The translations under genes and the position numbers were made by a program. The notes under the pieces are model-generated. The model worked only from the letters and a program-made list of their open reading frames with translations, did not search any database and was not told the origin of the DNA. Shown piece after piece: positions 17,962 to 26,501 of a DNA stretch of 64,000 nucleotides (position 1 is its first letter; the number at the start of each line of letters is the position of its first letter). Source of the DNA: Enterocola sp045611845 (lineage in GTDB: Bacteria > Bacteroidota > Bacteroidia > Bacteroidales > Paludibacteraceae); NCBI GenBank assembly GCA_045611845.1, contig JAZKXZ010000025.1:1-64000 (forward strand). Direction: 5' to 3'.

Positions 17962-18273
17962 ATGAAAGACGAAAAAGTTAAAACTCAACTAAATATTGAG
18001 ATTCCAGCAGACCTAGAAGAAGTGTATTCAAACCTTGCAGTTATAGCTCATTCATCAAGCGAATTTGTTATGGATTTTATTAGAGTTATGCCAAATATGC
18101 CTAAATCTAAAGTGAAATCTAGAATAATCATGAATGCAGAACACGCAAAAAGACTAATGTATGCTCTTCAACAAAACATAGAAAAATACGAACAACAATT
18201 TGGCGAGATAGTTTTACCTGAAAATAGAAAGACTATGCCAATTTCTAATTGGGGGTTTAAAGGGGAAGCGTAG
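17962..18273 (+). CDS. DUF3467 family protein
   Basis: The 103-residue protein starts at MKDEKVKTQLNIEIP; a longer in-frame reading from 17854 would run through the promoter and into the divergent gene, so it is rejected. DUF3467 proteins are small, cytoplasmic and of unknown function. In many Bacteroidetes they sit between rpoC and rpsL. Here DUF3467 is still next to rpsL (192 nt gap) but rpoBC is absent, replaced by a divergent phosphohydrolase gene. Recognisable features are VYSNLAVIAHSSSEFVMDF and MNAEHAKRLMYALQQNIEKYE. Confidence 0.88.
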   Translation: MKDEKVKTQLNIEIPADLEEVYSNLAVIAHSSSEFVMDFIRVMPNMPKSKVKSRIIMNAEHAKRLMYALQQNIEKYEQQFGEIVLPENRKTMPISNWGFKGEA

Positions 18274-18277
18274 TTCA

Positions 18278-18305
18278 GTTAGAAGTTAGAAGTTAGGAGT
18301 TGAGT
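18278..18305 (+). repeat. Four GTTAGAA/GTTAGGA heptads after DUF3467
   Basis: Starting 5 nt after the stop, GTTAGAA, GTTAGAA, GTTAGGA and GTTGAGT run in tandem. They have the same orientation relative to the preceding gene as the arrays after gltX and xth. Confidence 0.7.
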
Positions 18306-18367
18306 GGTAAGTTAAATATACAAATGGGCAATAAATCAATATTTTAGCAAAAAAAGTTTAGTAAAGT

Positions 18368-18398
18368 TTTGTAGATTAAAATTATTTCCGTACCTTTG
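18368..18398 (+). promoter_or_regulatory. Promoter of the str-S10-spc-alpha superoperon
   Basis: TTTG (18368-18371), a 19-nt spacer and TACCTTTG (18391-18398) match the Bacteroidetes housekeeping consensus exactly. Transcription should begin near 18404, giving a leader of about 60 nt before rpsL. Confidence 0.85.
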
Positions 18399-18465
18399 CA
18401 ACCCAAATCCGTGTAGAAGGAAAACAATACAAATAATTAATATAATTTAACTAAACTTTTAAACA

Positions 18466-18876
18466 ATGCCTACTATTCAACAATTAGTAAGAAAAGGAAG
18501 AACAGCCTTGACAGAAAAGAGTACTGCTCCTGCATTGGATGCATGTCCTCAACGTCGTGGTGTTTGTGTGAGAGTTTACACAACAACTCCTAAAAAACCA
18601 AATTCGGCATTACGTAAAGTGGCACGTGTTCGTTTAACCAACCAAAAAGAGGTTAACTCTTACATTCCAGGTGAAGGACACAACCTACAAGAACACTCTA
18701 TCGTAATGATTCGTGGTGGTCGTGTTAAAGACCTTCCAGGTGTACGTTATCACATCGTTCGTGGTACTTTAGATACTGCAGGTGTAGCAAGCCGTACACA
18801 ACGTCGTTCAAAATATGGTGCTAAACGTCCTAAACCAGGTCAAGCTCCAGTTGCTGCAAAAGGCAAGAAAAAATAA
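18466..18876 (+). CDS. rpsL: 30S ribosomal protein S12 (uS12)
   Basis: This 136-residue protein is part of the decoding centre. It shows TTTPKKPNSALRKVARVRL and the second conserved loop GRVKDLPGVRYHIVRGTLD, both with the wild-type lysines whose mutation gives streptomycin resistance in other bacteria. It is the first gene of the superoperon, behind a consensus promoter. Confidence 0.98.
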   Translation: MPTIQQLVRKGRTALTEKSTAPALDACPQRRGVCVRVYTTTPKKPNSALRKVARVRLTNQKEVNSYIPGEGHNLQEHSIVMIRGGRVKDLPGVRYHIVRGTLDTAGVASRTQRRSKYGAKRPKPGQAPVAAKGKKK

Positions 18877-18913
18877 TTAAAGAATAACAGTTATTAATAC
18901 TGTTTTGGTTTGA

Positions 18914-18926
18914 GTCCCTAGTGGAC
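18914..18926 (+). other. Small hairpin in the rpsL-rpsG gap
   Basis: The 123-nt gap between rpsL and rpsG holds GTCC/GGAC arms around a 5-nt loop CTAGT, preceded by AACAGT/ACTGTT arms near 18886-18904. It could be a translational operator for S7 or S12; this is inference. Confidence 0.35.
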
Positions 18927-18999
18927 AAGGTTGAGTAAATTAGTTCAGCGGAACTTTTTGAAGACGAAAGGCAACCCAAAACGGAAAAATTTAAAAACA

Positions 19000-19476
19000 A
19001 TGAGAAAAGCTAAACCAAAGAAAAGGGTCGTATTACCAGATCCTGTTTTCGGCGATGTTATGGTTAGTAAATTTGTTAACCACCTAATGTACGATGGTAA
19101 AAAAACTATCGCCTATACTATTTTCTACTCTGCCTTAGAAGTCGTTAAAGGCAAAATGGCTAATGAAGAAAAGCCAGCTCTTGAAATTTGGAAAAAAGCT
19201 CTAGAAAACATCACTCCACAAGTTGAGGTTAAATCTCGTCGTATCGGTGGTGCTACTTTCCAAGTTCCTACAGAAATACGTCCAGAACGTAAAGAATCAA
19301 TTTCAATGAAAAACTTAATCCAGTACTCTCGTAAAAGAGGCGGTAAAACTATGGCTGATAAACTAGCAGCTGAAATCGTTGACGCTTATAATATGCAAGG
19401 TGCTGCTTACAAACGTAAAGAAGATATGCACAAAATGGCAGAAGCTAACCGTGCATTCGCTCACTTCCGTTTCTAA
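19000..19476 (+). CDS. rpsG: 30S ribosomal protein S7 (uS7)
   Basis: The start is at MRKAKPKKRVVLPDPVFGD (158 residues), the usual Bacteroidetes length; a longer frame from a TTG at 18931 adds a non-conserved basic stretch and is rejected. S7 initiates assembly of the 30S head and contacts tRNA in the E site. The C-terminal RANRAFAHFRF-type end is present (AEANRAFAHFRF). Confidence 0.97.
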   Translation: MRKAKPKKRVVLPDPVFGDVMVSKFVNHLMYDGKKTIAYTIFYSALEVVKGKMANEEKPALEIWKKALENITPQVEVKSRRIGGATFQVPTEIRPERKESISMKNLIQYSRKRGGKTMADKLAAEIVDAYNMQGAAYKRKEDMHKMAEANRAFAHFRF

Positions 19477-19495
19477 TTTTTAAAGACAGAGAAAA

Positions 19496-21613
19496 ATGGC
19501 AAAAGCAGATTTAAAATACACCAGAAACATTGGTATTATGGCGCACATCGATGCTGGTAAAACAACCACATCAGAACGTATCCTATTCTATACCGGTTTA
19601 ACACACAAAATCGGTGAGGTACACGATGGTGCTGCTACAATGGACTGGATGGAACAAGAACAAGAACGTGGTATTACAATTACTTCAGCAGCTACTACCA
19701 CTTTCTGGAACTATAAAAATGACAAATATAAAATCAACTTGATTGACACCCCAGGGCACGTTGACTTTACAGTGGAAGTAGAACGTTCACTTCGTATTCT
19801 TGACGGTGCTGTGGCTGCATTCTGTGCTGTAGGTGGTGTAGAACCACAATCAGAAACAGTTTGGCGTCAAGCTGACAAATATAGCGTGCCACGTATTGGT
19901 TACGTTAACAAAATGGACCGTTCAGGTGCAGACTTCTTCGACGTAGTACGTCAAGTTAAAGAAGTTCTTGGTGCTAACCCAGTAGCAATCCAAATTCCTA
20001 TCGGTGCAGAAGAAACTTTCAAAGGTGTAGTTGACCTTGTAAAAATGAAAGCTATCGTTTGGAACAGCGAAACTATGGGTGCTGAATACTCTATCGAAGA
20101 TATCCCAGCAGACCTACAAGCTGAAGCAGAAGAATGGCGTGCAAAAATGTTAGACGCTGTTGCTGAATACGACGACGAGCTAATGGAAAAATACTTCGAA
20201 GATCCAGAAACAATCACAGAAGACGAAATCAAACGTGCTATCCGTAAAGGTACTCTAAGCATGTCTATGACTCCAATGATTTGTGGTTCTTCATTCAAAA
20301 ACAAAGGTGTACAAACAATGCTAGACTCAGTTTGTGCTTACCTTCCATCTCCAATGGATACAGAAGAAATCATCGGTCACGCAGCTGATGATGAAAACGA
20401 ACAAATCGTACGTCCCCCAGACGAATCAGAACCTCTATGTGCTCTAGCGTTCAAAATCGCTACTGACCCATATGTAGGTCGTCTATGCTTCTTCCGTGTT
20501 TATTCAGGTAAAATCGACGCAGGTTCATACGTATGGAACTCACGTTCTGGTAAAAAAGAACGTATCTCACGTATCTTCCAAATGCACTCAAACAAACAAA
20601 ACCCAGTTGAATGTATTTCAGCAGGTGATATAGGTGCAGGCGTAGGTTTCAAAGATATCCGTACAGGTGACACACTATGTAGCGAAGATATGCCAATGAC
20701 TCTTGAGTCTATCGACTTCCCAGATCCAGTTATCGGTATCGCTATCGAACCAAAAACTCAAAAAGACTTAGACAAACTAGGTAATGGTCTTGCAAAACTT
20801 GCTGAAGAAGACCCAACATTCACAGTTAGAACTGACGAACAATCTGGTCAAACTATCATCAGCGGTATGGGTGAGCTTCACCTTGAAATCATTATCGACC
20901 GTCTAAAACGTGAGTTCAAAGTTGAATGTAACCAAGGTCGTCCTCAAGTATCTTACAAAGAAGCTATCACCAACACAGTTGACATCCGTGAAGTTTACAA
21001 AAAACAATCAGGTGGTCGTGGTAAATTCGCTGATATGGTACTTAAAGTTGGTCCAGCTGACGAAGATTTCCAAGGCGAACTTCAATTCATCGACGAAGTA
21101 AAAGGTGGTAACATTCCTAAAGAATTCATCCCTTCTATCCAAAAAGGTTTCACAGCAGCTATGCGTAATGGTGTGCTTGCAGGTTACCCAGTTAACCGCC
21201 TAAAAGTAGTAGTAGTGGACGGTTCTTATCACCCAGTGGACTCTGACCAATTATCATACGAAATTTGTGCACAAATAGCATTCAAAAACGCTTGCGCTAA
21301 AGCTAAACCAGTTCTTCTAGAACCTATCATGAAAGTGGAAGTTGTTACTCCAGAAGAAAACATGGGTGATGTTATCGGTGACTTAAACAAACGTCGTGGT
21401 CAAGTAGAAGGTATGGAAACCAGCCGTTCTGGTGCACGTGTAGTAAAAGCTAAAGTACCTCTAGCAGAAATGTTCGGTTACGTAACAGCTTTACGTACTA
21501 TCACATCAGGTCGTGCTACTTCTTCTATGGAATTCTCTCACTATGCAGAAGTTTCAACCGCTATCGCTAAAGCAGTATTAACAGAAGCTAAAGGTAGAGT
21601 AGACTTATTATAA
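19496..21613 (+). CDS. fusA: Elongation factor G
   Basis: The 705-residue translational GTPase drives ribosome translocation. G-domain motifs are AHIDAGKTTTSER, DTPGHVDFTVEV and NKMDRSGA; domains II to V follow (for example EPKTQKDLDKL, FIPSIQKGF, GYVTALRTITSGRA). It is 19 nt after rpsG. tuf, which follows fusA in many bacteria, is absent; rpsJ follows after a 65-nt gap with a hairpin. Confidence 0.98.
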   Translation: MAKADLKYTRNIGIMAHIDAGKTTTSERILFYTGLTHKIGEVHDGAATMDWMEQEQERGITITSAATTTFWNYKNDKYKINLIDTPGHVDFTVEVERSLRILDGAVAAFCAVGGVEPQSETVWRQADKYSVPRIGYVNKMDRSGADFFDVVRQVKEVLGANPVAIQIPIGAEETFKGVVDLVKMKAIVWNSETMGAEYSIEDIPADLQAEAEEWRAKMLDAVAEYDDELMEKYFEDPETITEDEIKRAIRKGTLSMSMTPMICGSSFKNKGVQTMLDSVCAYLPSPMDTEEIIGHAADDENEQIVRPPDESEPLCALAFKIATDPYVGRLCFFRVYSGKIDAGSYVWNSRSGKKERISRIFQMHSNKQNPVECISAGDIGAGVGFKDIRTGDTLCSEDMPMTLESIDFPDPVIGIAIEPKTQKDLDKLGNGLAKLAEEDPTFTVRTDEQSGQTIISGMGELHLEIIIDRLKREFKVECNQGRPQVSYKEAITNTVDIREVYKKQSGGRGKFADMVLKVGPADEDFQGELQFIDEVKGGNIPKEFIPSIQKGFTAAMRNGVLAGYPVNRLKVVVVDGSYHPVDSDQLSYEICAQIAFKNACAKAKPVLLEPIMKVEVVTPEENMGDVIGDLNKRRGQVEGMETSRSGARVVKAKVPLAEMFGYVTALRTITSGRATSSMEFSHYAEVSTAIAKAVLTEAKGRVDLL

Positions 21614-21627
21614 TAAAATAACCGAGT

Positions 21628-21657
21628 AGAGGGTTAGTAAATGATTCTTAACCCTCT
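21628..21657 (+). other. Hairpin between fusA and rpsJ
   Basis: AGAGGGTTA (21628-21636) pairs perfectly with TAACCCTCT (21649-21657) around a 12-nt loop. There is no T-run behind it, so it is more likely a processing, stability or regulatory element than a terminator; it marks the border between the str and S10 parts. Confidence 0.6.
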
Positions 21658-21678
21658 CTCTTAAATAAATAATTAAAA

Positions 21679-21984
21679 ATGACACCAAAAATTAGAATCA
21701 AACTTAGATCTTACGATTTCAATTTAGTAGACAAATCTGCTGAAAAAATCGTTAAAACAGTAAAAGCAACAGGTGCAGTAGTAAGCGGTCCAATTCCATT
21801 ACCAACTCACAAACGTTATTTCACTGTAAACCGTTCAACTTTCGTTAATAAGAAATCTCGTGAACAATTCCAATTGTTCTCTTACAAACGTCTTATTGAC
21901 ATTCACAACTCAACTTCTAAAACCATTGACGCTCTAATGAAATTAGAATTACCAAGTGGTGTACAAGTTGAAATCAAAGCGTAA
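21679..21984 (+). CDS. rpsJ: 30S ribosomal protein S10 (uS10)
   Basis: The 101-residue protein has the S10 signatures KIRIKLRSYDFNLVDKSAEKIV and GPIPLPTHKRYFTVNRSTFVNKKSREQF. It is a head protein of the 30S subunit and, as NusE, a transcription antitermination partner. It begins the S10 section after the 65-nt gap. Confidence 0.97.
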   Translation: MTPKIRIKLRSYDFNLVDKSAEKIVKTVKATGAVVSGPIPLPTHKRYFTVNRSTFVNKKSREQFQLFSYKRLIDIHNSTSKTIDALMKLELPSGVQVEIKA

Positions 21985-22019
21985 TTTATATTTTACAAAT
22001 CATTTAATAATACATTGAA

Positions 22020-22637
22020 ATGCCAGGATTAATAGGAAAAAAAATCGGAATGACATCCGTTTTCAGTGCTGATGGTAAAAATGTACCATGCACTGTTATC
22101 GAAGCTGGTCCTTGTGTTGTTACCCAAATCAAAACCCTTGAAAAAGACGGTTATGAAGCTATCCAATTAGGTTTCTCTGAAAAATCAGAAAAACACACTA
22201 ACAAAGCTGAAGCAGGTCTTTTCAAGAAAGTAGGTGTAGCTCCACAACGCCACTTGGTTGAGTTCAAAGGATTTGAAGGCGACATCAAAGTAGGTGACGT
22301 TATCACCGTAGATATGTTCGCTGATACCTCTTGGGTAGACGTAATCGGTACCTCTAAAGGTAAAGGTTTCCAAGGTGTTGTTAAACGTCATGGTTTCGGT
22401 GGTGTAGGTCAATCTACTCACGGTCAACATAACCGTTTAAGAGCTCCAGGTTCTATCGGTGCTTGTTCTTACCCAGCAAAAGTGTTTAAAGGAATGCGTA
22501 TGGCAGGCCAAACAGGCAATGCACGCGTTACCGTTGAAAACCTTGAGATTTTAAAATTGATTCCTGAAAATAACCTTATCTTAATCAAAGGTTCAGTTCC
22601 AGGAGCAAAAGGTTCAATCGTAATAGTAAATAAATAA
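22020..22637 (+). CDS. rplC: 50S ribosomal protein L3 (uL3)
   Basis: The 205-residue protein starts MPGLIGKKIGMTSVF and contains GKGFQGVVKRHGFGG and the peptidyl-transferase-approaching loop SIGACSYPAKVFKGMRMAGQTG. Its stop overlaps the rplD ATG by one base (TAATG), suggesting translational coupling. Confidence 0.97.
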   Translation: MPGLIGKKIGMTSVFSADGKNVPCTVIEAGPCVVTQIKTLEKDGYEAIQLGFSEKSEKHTNKAEAGLFKKVGVAPQRHLVEFKGFEGDIKVGDVITVDMFADTSWVDVIGTSKGKGFQGVVKRHGFGGVGQSTHGQHNRLRAPGSIGACSYPAKVFKGMRMAGQTGNARVTVENLEILKLIPENNLILIKGSVPGAKGSIVIVNK

Positions 22638-23266
22638 TGGAACTAAGTATATATAACATCGAAGGAAAAGACACCGGCAAGAAGATTTCATTAGATGAAT
22701 CTATCTTCGGAATTGAGCCTAACGATCACGCTATCTACTTAGATGTGAAACAATACATGGCTAACAATCGCCAAGGTACTCACAAATCTAAACAAAGAAG
22801 CGAAGTAGCTGGTAGTACACGTAAGTTAGGTCGTCAAAAAGGTGGTGGCGGTGCTCGCCCTGGTGATATCAAATCACCTGTTCGTGTAGGTGGTGGTCGC
22901 ATATTTGGTCCAGTGCCACGTGATTACAACTTTAAACTAAATAAAAAAGTTAAACAATTAGCACGTAAATCTGCGCTTTCATACAAAGTTAACGAAAACG
23001 CTCTAGTTATTGTTGAAGACTTCACATTTGAAGCTCCAAAAACACAAAATTACGTTTCTATGCTTAAAAACTTAAAATGTGATGATAAAAAATCACTTTT
23101 AGTTTTACCAGAAGCAAATAAAAATGTATATTTGTCAGCTCGTAACTTAGCGAAAGCAAATGTTATGGTTCTTTCTGACCTTAATACATATAGCATCCTT
23201 GATGCAAAATATATGGTATTAACAGAAAAAGCAGTAGCAGATTTAACAGCATCATTTAACGCTTAA
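22637..23266 (+). CDS. rplD: 50S ribosomal protein L4 (uL4)
   Basis: The 209-residue protein has the internal loop GSTRKLGRQKGGGGARPGDIKSP that lines the exit tunnel, then RIFGPVPRDYNFKLNKKVK. L4 autoregulates the S10 operon in gamma-proteobacteria; nothing here shows such control. Confidence 0.96.
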   Translation: MELSIYNIEGKDTGKKISLDESIFGIEPNDHAIYLDVKQYMANNRQGTHKSKQRSEVAGSTRKLGRQKGGGGARPGDIKSPVRVGGGRIFGPVPRDYNFKLNKKVKQLARKSALSYKVNENALVIVEDFTFEAPKTQNYVSMLKNLKCDDKKSLLVLPEANKNVYLSARNLAKANVMVLSDLNTYSILDAKYMVLTEKAVADLTASFNA

Positions 23267-23280
23267 GGAGGAAATAAGTA

Positions 23281-23571
23281 ATGAGTATCATAATTAAACC
23301 TATCGTTACAGAAAAGGCAACCTTACTTACAGAAAAACTTAATCGTTATTCTTTCAAAGTTAATAAGGATGCTAACAAAATACAGATCAAAAAAGCTGTA
23401 GAAGCTGCTTACAACGTGACTGTAGTAGATGTCAATACTTCAAATGTTAGCGGTAAAAACAAAACTCGCTACACAAAAGCTGGCATCATCAAAGGTGCAA
23501 CTTCTGATTACAAAAAAGCAGTAGTTACACTTAAAGAAGGAGATTTAATCGATTTTTATAGCAACATTTAA
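23281..23571 (+). CDS. rplW: 50S ribosomal protein L23 (uL23)
   Basis: The 96-residue protein opens with IIKPIVTEKATLLTEKLNRYSFKV-like sequence of the L23 family, which sits at the tunnel exit and docks trigger factor and SRP. Unusually for this genome, GGAGG (23267-23271) lies 9 nt before the ATG, directly after the rplD stop. Confidence 0.95.
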   Translation: MSIIIKPIVTEKATLLTEKLNRYSFKVNKDANKIQIKKAVEAAYNVTVVDVNTSNVSGKNKTRYTKAGIIKGATSDYKKAVVTLKEGDLIDFYSNI

Positions 23572-23580
23572 TAAAACGAA

Positions 23581-24405
23581 ATGGCTGTACGTAAATTCAA
23601 CCCGACAACACCGGGTCAGAGACACAAGATTATTGGAACATTTGACACAATTACTGCAAGTGCTCCAGAGAAATCTCTTGTAGTTGGTAAAAAATCAACA
23701 GGTGGTCGTAACAACGCAGGTAAAATGACCATGCGCTATTTAGGTGGCGGACACAAGAGAAAATTCAGAGTAATTGATTTCAAGCGAGAAAAAGACGGTA
23801 TCCCTGCAACCGTTAAAACTATCGAGTACGATCCAAACCGTTCTGCTCGTATCGCATTATTATTCTATGCTGATGGCGAAAAACGCTACATTCTCGCTCC
23901 TAATGGTCTAGAAGTAGGTCAAGTACTTCTTTCTGGTGCAGAAGCTGCTCCAGAAGTTGGTAACTCACTTCCACTTCAAAACATCCCATTAGGTACTGTT
24001 ATCCACAACATTGAGTTAAGACCTGGTCAAGGAGCTGCTTTAGTTCGTTCTGCAGGTACTTTCGCTCAGTTAACCTCTCGCGAAGGCAAATATGCTATTA
24101 TCAAATTACCTTCAGGCGAAACTCGTATGATTCTTTGCACTTGCAAAGCAACCATCGGTGCTGTAGGTAATTCAGATCACGCTCTTGAACAATCTGGTAA
24201 AGCTGGTCGCTCACGCTGGTTCGGACGTCGTCCTCACAACCGTGGTGTGGTTATGAACCCAGTGGATCACCCAATGGGTGGTGGTGAAGGCCGTCAATCT
24301 GGTGGTCACCCAAGATCACGTAAAGGCTTATTAGCTAAAGGCTATAAGACACGTGCTCCTAAAAAAGCTTCAAGCAGATACATTATCGAGAGAAAGAAAA
24401 AGTAA
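23581..24405 (+). CDS. rplB: 50S ribosomal protein L2 (uL2)
   Basis: The 274-residue protein is required for subunit joining and peptidyl transfer. It shows GGGHKRKFRVIDFKREKDGIP, the RNA-binding middle, and GVVMNPVDHPMGGGEGR, with the conserved His near the active centre. It lies 9 nt after rplW. Confidence 0.98.
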   Translation: MAVRKFNPTTPGQRHKIIGTFDTITASAPEKSLVVGKKSTGGRNNAGKMTMRYLGGGHKRKFRVIDFKREKDGIPATVKTIEYDPNRSARIALLFYADGEKRYILAPNGLEVGQVLLSGAEAAPEVGNSLPLQNIPLGTVIHNIELRPGQGAALVRSAGTFAQLTSREGKYAIIKLPSGETRMILCTCKATIGAVGNSDHALEQSGKAGRSRWFGRRPHNRGVVMNPVDHPMGGGEGRQSGGHPRSRKGLLAKGYKTRAPKKASSRYIIERKKK

Positions 24406-24428
24406 TTTGATAATTTAAGAGAAGTAAC

Positions 24429-24695
24429 ATGAGTCGTTCATTAAAAAAAGGACCTTTCATTTGCGTTAAACTTGAAAAGAAAGTTATCGCAATGAACGAG
24501 GCAAATAAAAAATCAGTAGTCAAAACTTGGTCAAGAGCTTCTATGATTTCTCCAGACTTCGTTGGTCACACTATCGCTGTACACAATGGAAACAAATTTA
24601 TTCCAGTTTACGTTACAGAAAACATGGTAGGCCACAAACTTGGTGAATTCGCTCCAACTAGAACTTTCAAAGGCCACAGTGGTAACAGAAAATAA
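24429..24695 (+). CDS. rpsS: 30S ribosomal protein S19 (uS19)
   Basis: The 88-residue protein begins MSRSLKKGPFI and ends with HKLGEFAPTRTFKGHSG, the S19 signature. It sits in the 30S head and contacts S13. It is 23 nt from rplB and 11 nt from rplV. Confidence 0.97.
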   Translation: MSRSLKKGPFICVKLEKKVIAMNEANKKSVVKTWSRASMISPDFVGHTIAVHNGNKFIPVYVTENMVGHKLGEFAPTRTFKGHSGNRK

Positions 24696-24706
24696 AATAA
24701 TTAGAT

Positions 24707-25114
24707 ATGGGTGTTAGAAAAAGACAATCATCAGACAATCGTAAAGAGGCTAGAAAGTCTGTTTACTTTGCCAAGTTAAATGATGTGCCTACATCACCTC
24801 GTAAAATGCGCTTAGTCGCTGACATGATCAGAGGTGTAGAGGTAACAAAAGCGCTTGGTATGCTGAAATTTTCTACTAAGGAAGCAGCTGGTCGTTTAGA
24901 AAAACTTCTTCGTTCAGCAATTGCTAACTGGGAACAAAAAACTCAGCAAAAAGCAGAAGACGGTAACTTATTCGTAAGTGCTGTTTATGTAGACGCAGGT
25001 AGAACATTAAAACGCTTACGTCCAGCTCCACAAGGTCGTGGCTATCGTATCCGTAAACGTTCAAACCACGTTACAATATGTGTTGATAGTATGAACAATA
25101 ACGATGCTAAATAA
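24707..25114 (+). CDS. rplV: 50S ribosomal protein L22 (uL22)
   Basis: The 135-residue protein has VPTSPRKMRLVADMIRG near the N-terminus and the tunnel hairpin with RLRPAPQGRGYRIRKRSNHVTI. It has a short Asn-rich tail. The gap to rpsC is 11 nt. Confidence 0.96.
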   Translation: MGVRKRQSSDNRKEARKSVYFAKLNDVPTSPRKMRLVADMIRGVEVTKALGMLKFSTKEAAGRLEKLLRSAIANWEQKTQQKAEDGNLFVSAVYVDAGRTLKRLRPAPQGRGYRIRKRSNHVTICVDSMNNNDAK

Positions 25115-25125
25115 TTGATAGTATT

Positions 25126-25842
25126 ATGGGACAAAAAGTAAATCCAATTGCAAACCGTCTAGGAATCATTAAAGGTTGGGATTCTAACTGGATCAACCGT
25201 AACGATTATGGTGATACTATCTTAGAGGATTCAAAAATCAGAAAATATTTGAATGCTCGTTTAGCAAAAGCTAACGTATCTCGTATTATCATAGAACGTA
25301 CACTTAAGTTAACAACTATCACCGTTTGCACCTCTCGTCCAGGTATGATTATTGGTAAAGGCGGTCAAGAAGTTGACAAACTAAAAGAAGAGTTAAAGAA
25401 AATCACCGATAAAGACGTACAAATTAATATCTTTGAAATTAAGAAACCAGAATTAGACGCTGAAATCGTTGGTAACCAAATCGCTCGTCAAATCGAAGGT
25501 AAATTTGCTTACCGTCGTGCTGTTAAAAACGCTATTTCTTCAACAATGCGTTCAGGAGCTGAAGGTATCAAAGTTCAAGTATCTGGTCGTTTAAATGGTG
25601 CTGAAATGGCTCGTTCAGAAATGTACAAAGAAGGAAGAACTCCTCTTCACACATTCCGCGCAGACATTGACTATGCACAATGCGAAGCTCTTACAAAAGT
25701 AGGTCTTATTGGTATTAAGGTTTGGATCTGCCGTGGCGAAGTTTACGGTAAAAAAGACCTTACTCCACAATACGCTGCTGCTAAAGAAAACCACGGTGCT
25801 GGTTTCAACCAAGGCAAGGGCTTTAAAAAGAGAAAAAAATAA
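25126..25842 (+). CDS. rpsC: 30S ribosomal protein S3 (uS3)
   Basis: The 238-residue protein starts MGQKVNPIANRLGIIKGWDS. It has the KH motif RPGMIIGKGGQEVDKLKEEL and the conserved C-terminal half GAEGIKVQVSGRLNGAEMARSE. S3 lines the mRNA entry tunnel. The C-terminus is Lys-rich. Confidence 0.97.
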   Translation: MGQKVNPIANRLGIIKGWDSNWINRNDYGDTILEDSKIRKYLNARLAKANVSRIIIERTLKLTTITVCTSRPGMIIGKGGQEVDKLKEELKKITDKDVQINIFEIKKPELDAEIVGNQIARQIEGKFAYRRAVKNAISSTMRSGAEGIKVQVSGRLNGAEMARSEMYKEGRTPLHTFRADIDYAQCEALTKVGLIGIKVWICRGEVYGKKDLTPQYAAAKENHGAGFNQGKGFKKRKK

Positions 25843-25862
25843 ACTGTTAATTCAAAGAAATT

Positions 25863-26297
25863 ATGTTACAACCTAAGAAGACTAAGTTCAGAAGACCTCA
25901 GAAAGGTACTATGAAAGGCAATGCCGGTCGTGGTAACCAATTGGCCTTTGGATCTTTCGGGATAAAAGCTTTACAACCTAAATGGATAACTGGCCGTCAA
26001 ATCGAGGCTGCTCGTATCGCGGTTACCAGATATATGCAACGTCAAGGTCAAGTATGGGTACGTATATTCCCAGACAAACCAATCACTAAAAAACCAGCTG
26101 ACGTGCGTATGGGTAAAGGTAAAGGTAACCCAGAAGGCTACGTAGCTCCTGTTACACCAGGACGTATGTTATTTGAAGTAGAAGGCGTTCCATTTGCAAT
26201 TGCAAAAGAAGCATTACGTCTAGCTGCTCAAAAACTTCCAATCACAACAAAATTTGTTGTAAGAAGAGATTACGATTTTGAATCTGAAAACGCGTAA
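25863..26297 (+). CDS. rplP: 50S ribosomal protein L16 (uL16)
   Basis: The 144-residue protein begins MLQPKKTKFRRPQKGTMKG and contains RQIEAARIAVTRYMQRQGQVWVRIFPDKP and MGKGKGNPEG. It binds near the A-site tRNA elbow. It lies 20 nt after rpsC and 5 nt before rpmC. Confidence 0.97.
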   Translation: MLQPKKTKFRRPQKGTMKGNAGRGNQLAFGSFGIKALQPKWITGRQIEAARIAVTRYMQRQGQVWVRIFPDKPITKKPADVRMGKGKGNPEGYVAPVTPGRMLFEVEGVPFAIAKEALRLAAQKLPITTKFVVRRDYDFESENA

Positions 26298-26302
26298 ATA
26301 GT

Positions 26303-26497
26303 ATGAAAACAGCAGAAATTACAAAATTATTAGACAAAGAGCTTATAGAAAGACTAGAAGCAGAAAAGGCGTCTTTATCAAAAATGAAATTGAGCCATGC
26401 TATTTCTCCGCTTGAAAATCCAGGCAAAATTCGTGAATCACGTAAAACTATCGCTCGCATCGAAACCGAGCTACGTAAAAGAGAAATAAACAAATAA
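26303..26497 (+). CDS. rpmC: 50S ribosomal protein L29 (uL29)
   Basis: A 64-residue two-helix protein at the tunnel exit; it has the family pattern of acidic N-terminal helix and the C-terminal NPGKIRESRKTIARIETELRKRE. Spacing of 4-5 nt on both sides marks it as a member of the operon. Confidence 0.94.
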   Translation: MKTAEITKLLDKELIERLEAEKASLSKMKLSHAISPLENPGKIRESRKTIARIETELRKREINK

Positions 26498-26501
26498 ATA
26501 A

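Noticed and set aside
18931..18999. TTG start adding 23 residues to S7
   Set aside because: The family starts at MRKAKPKKR; the added stretch is non-conserved and overlaps the small hairpin region.
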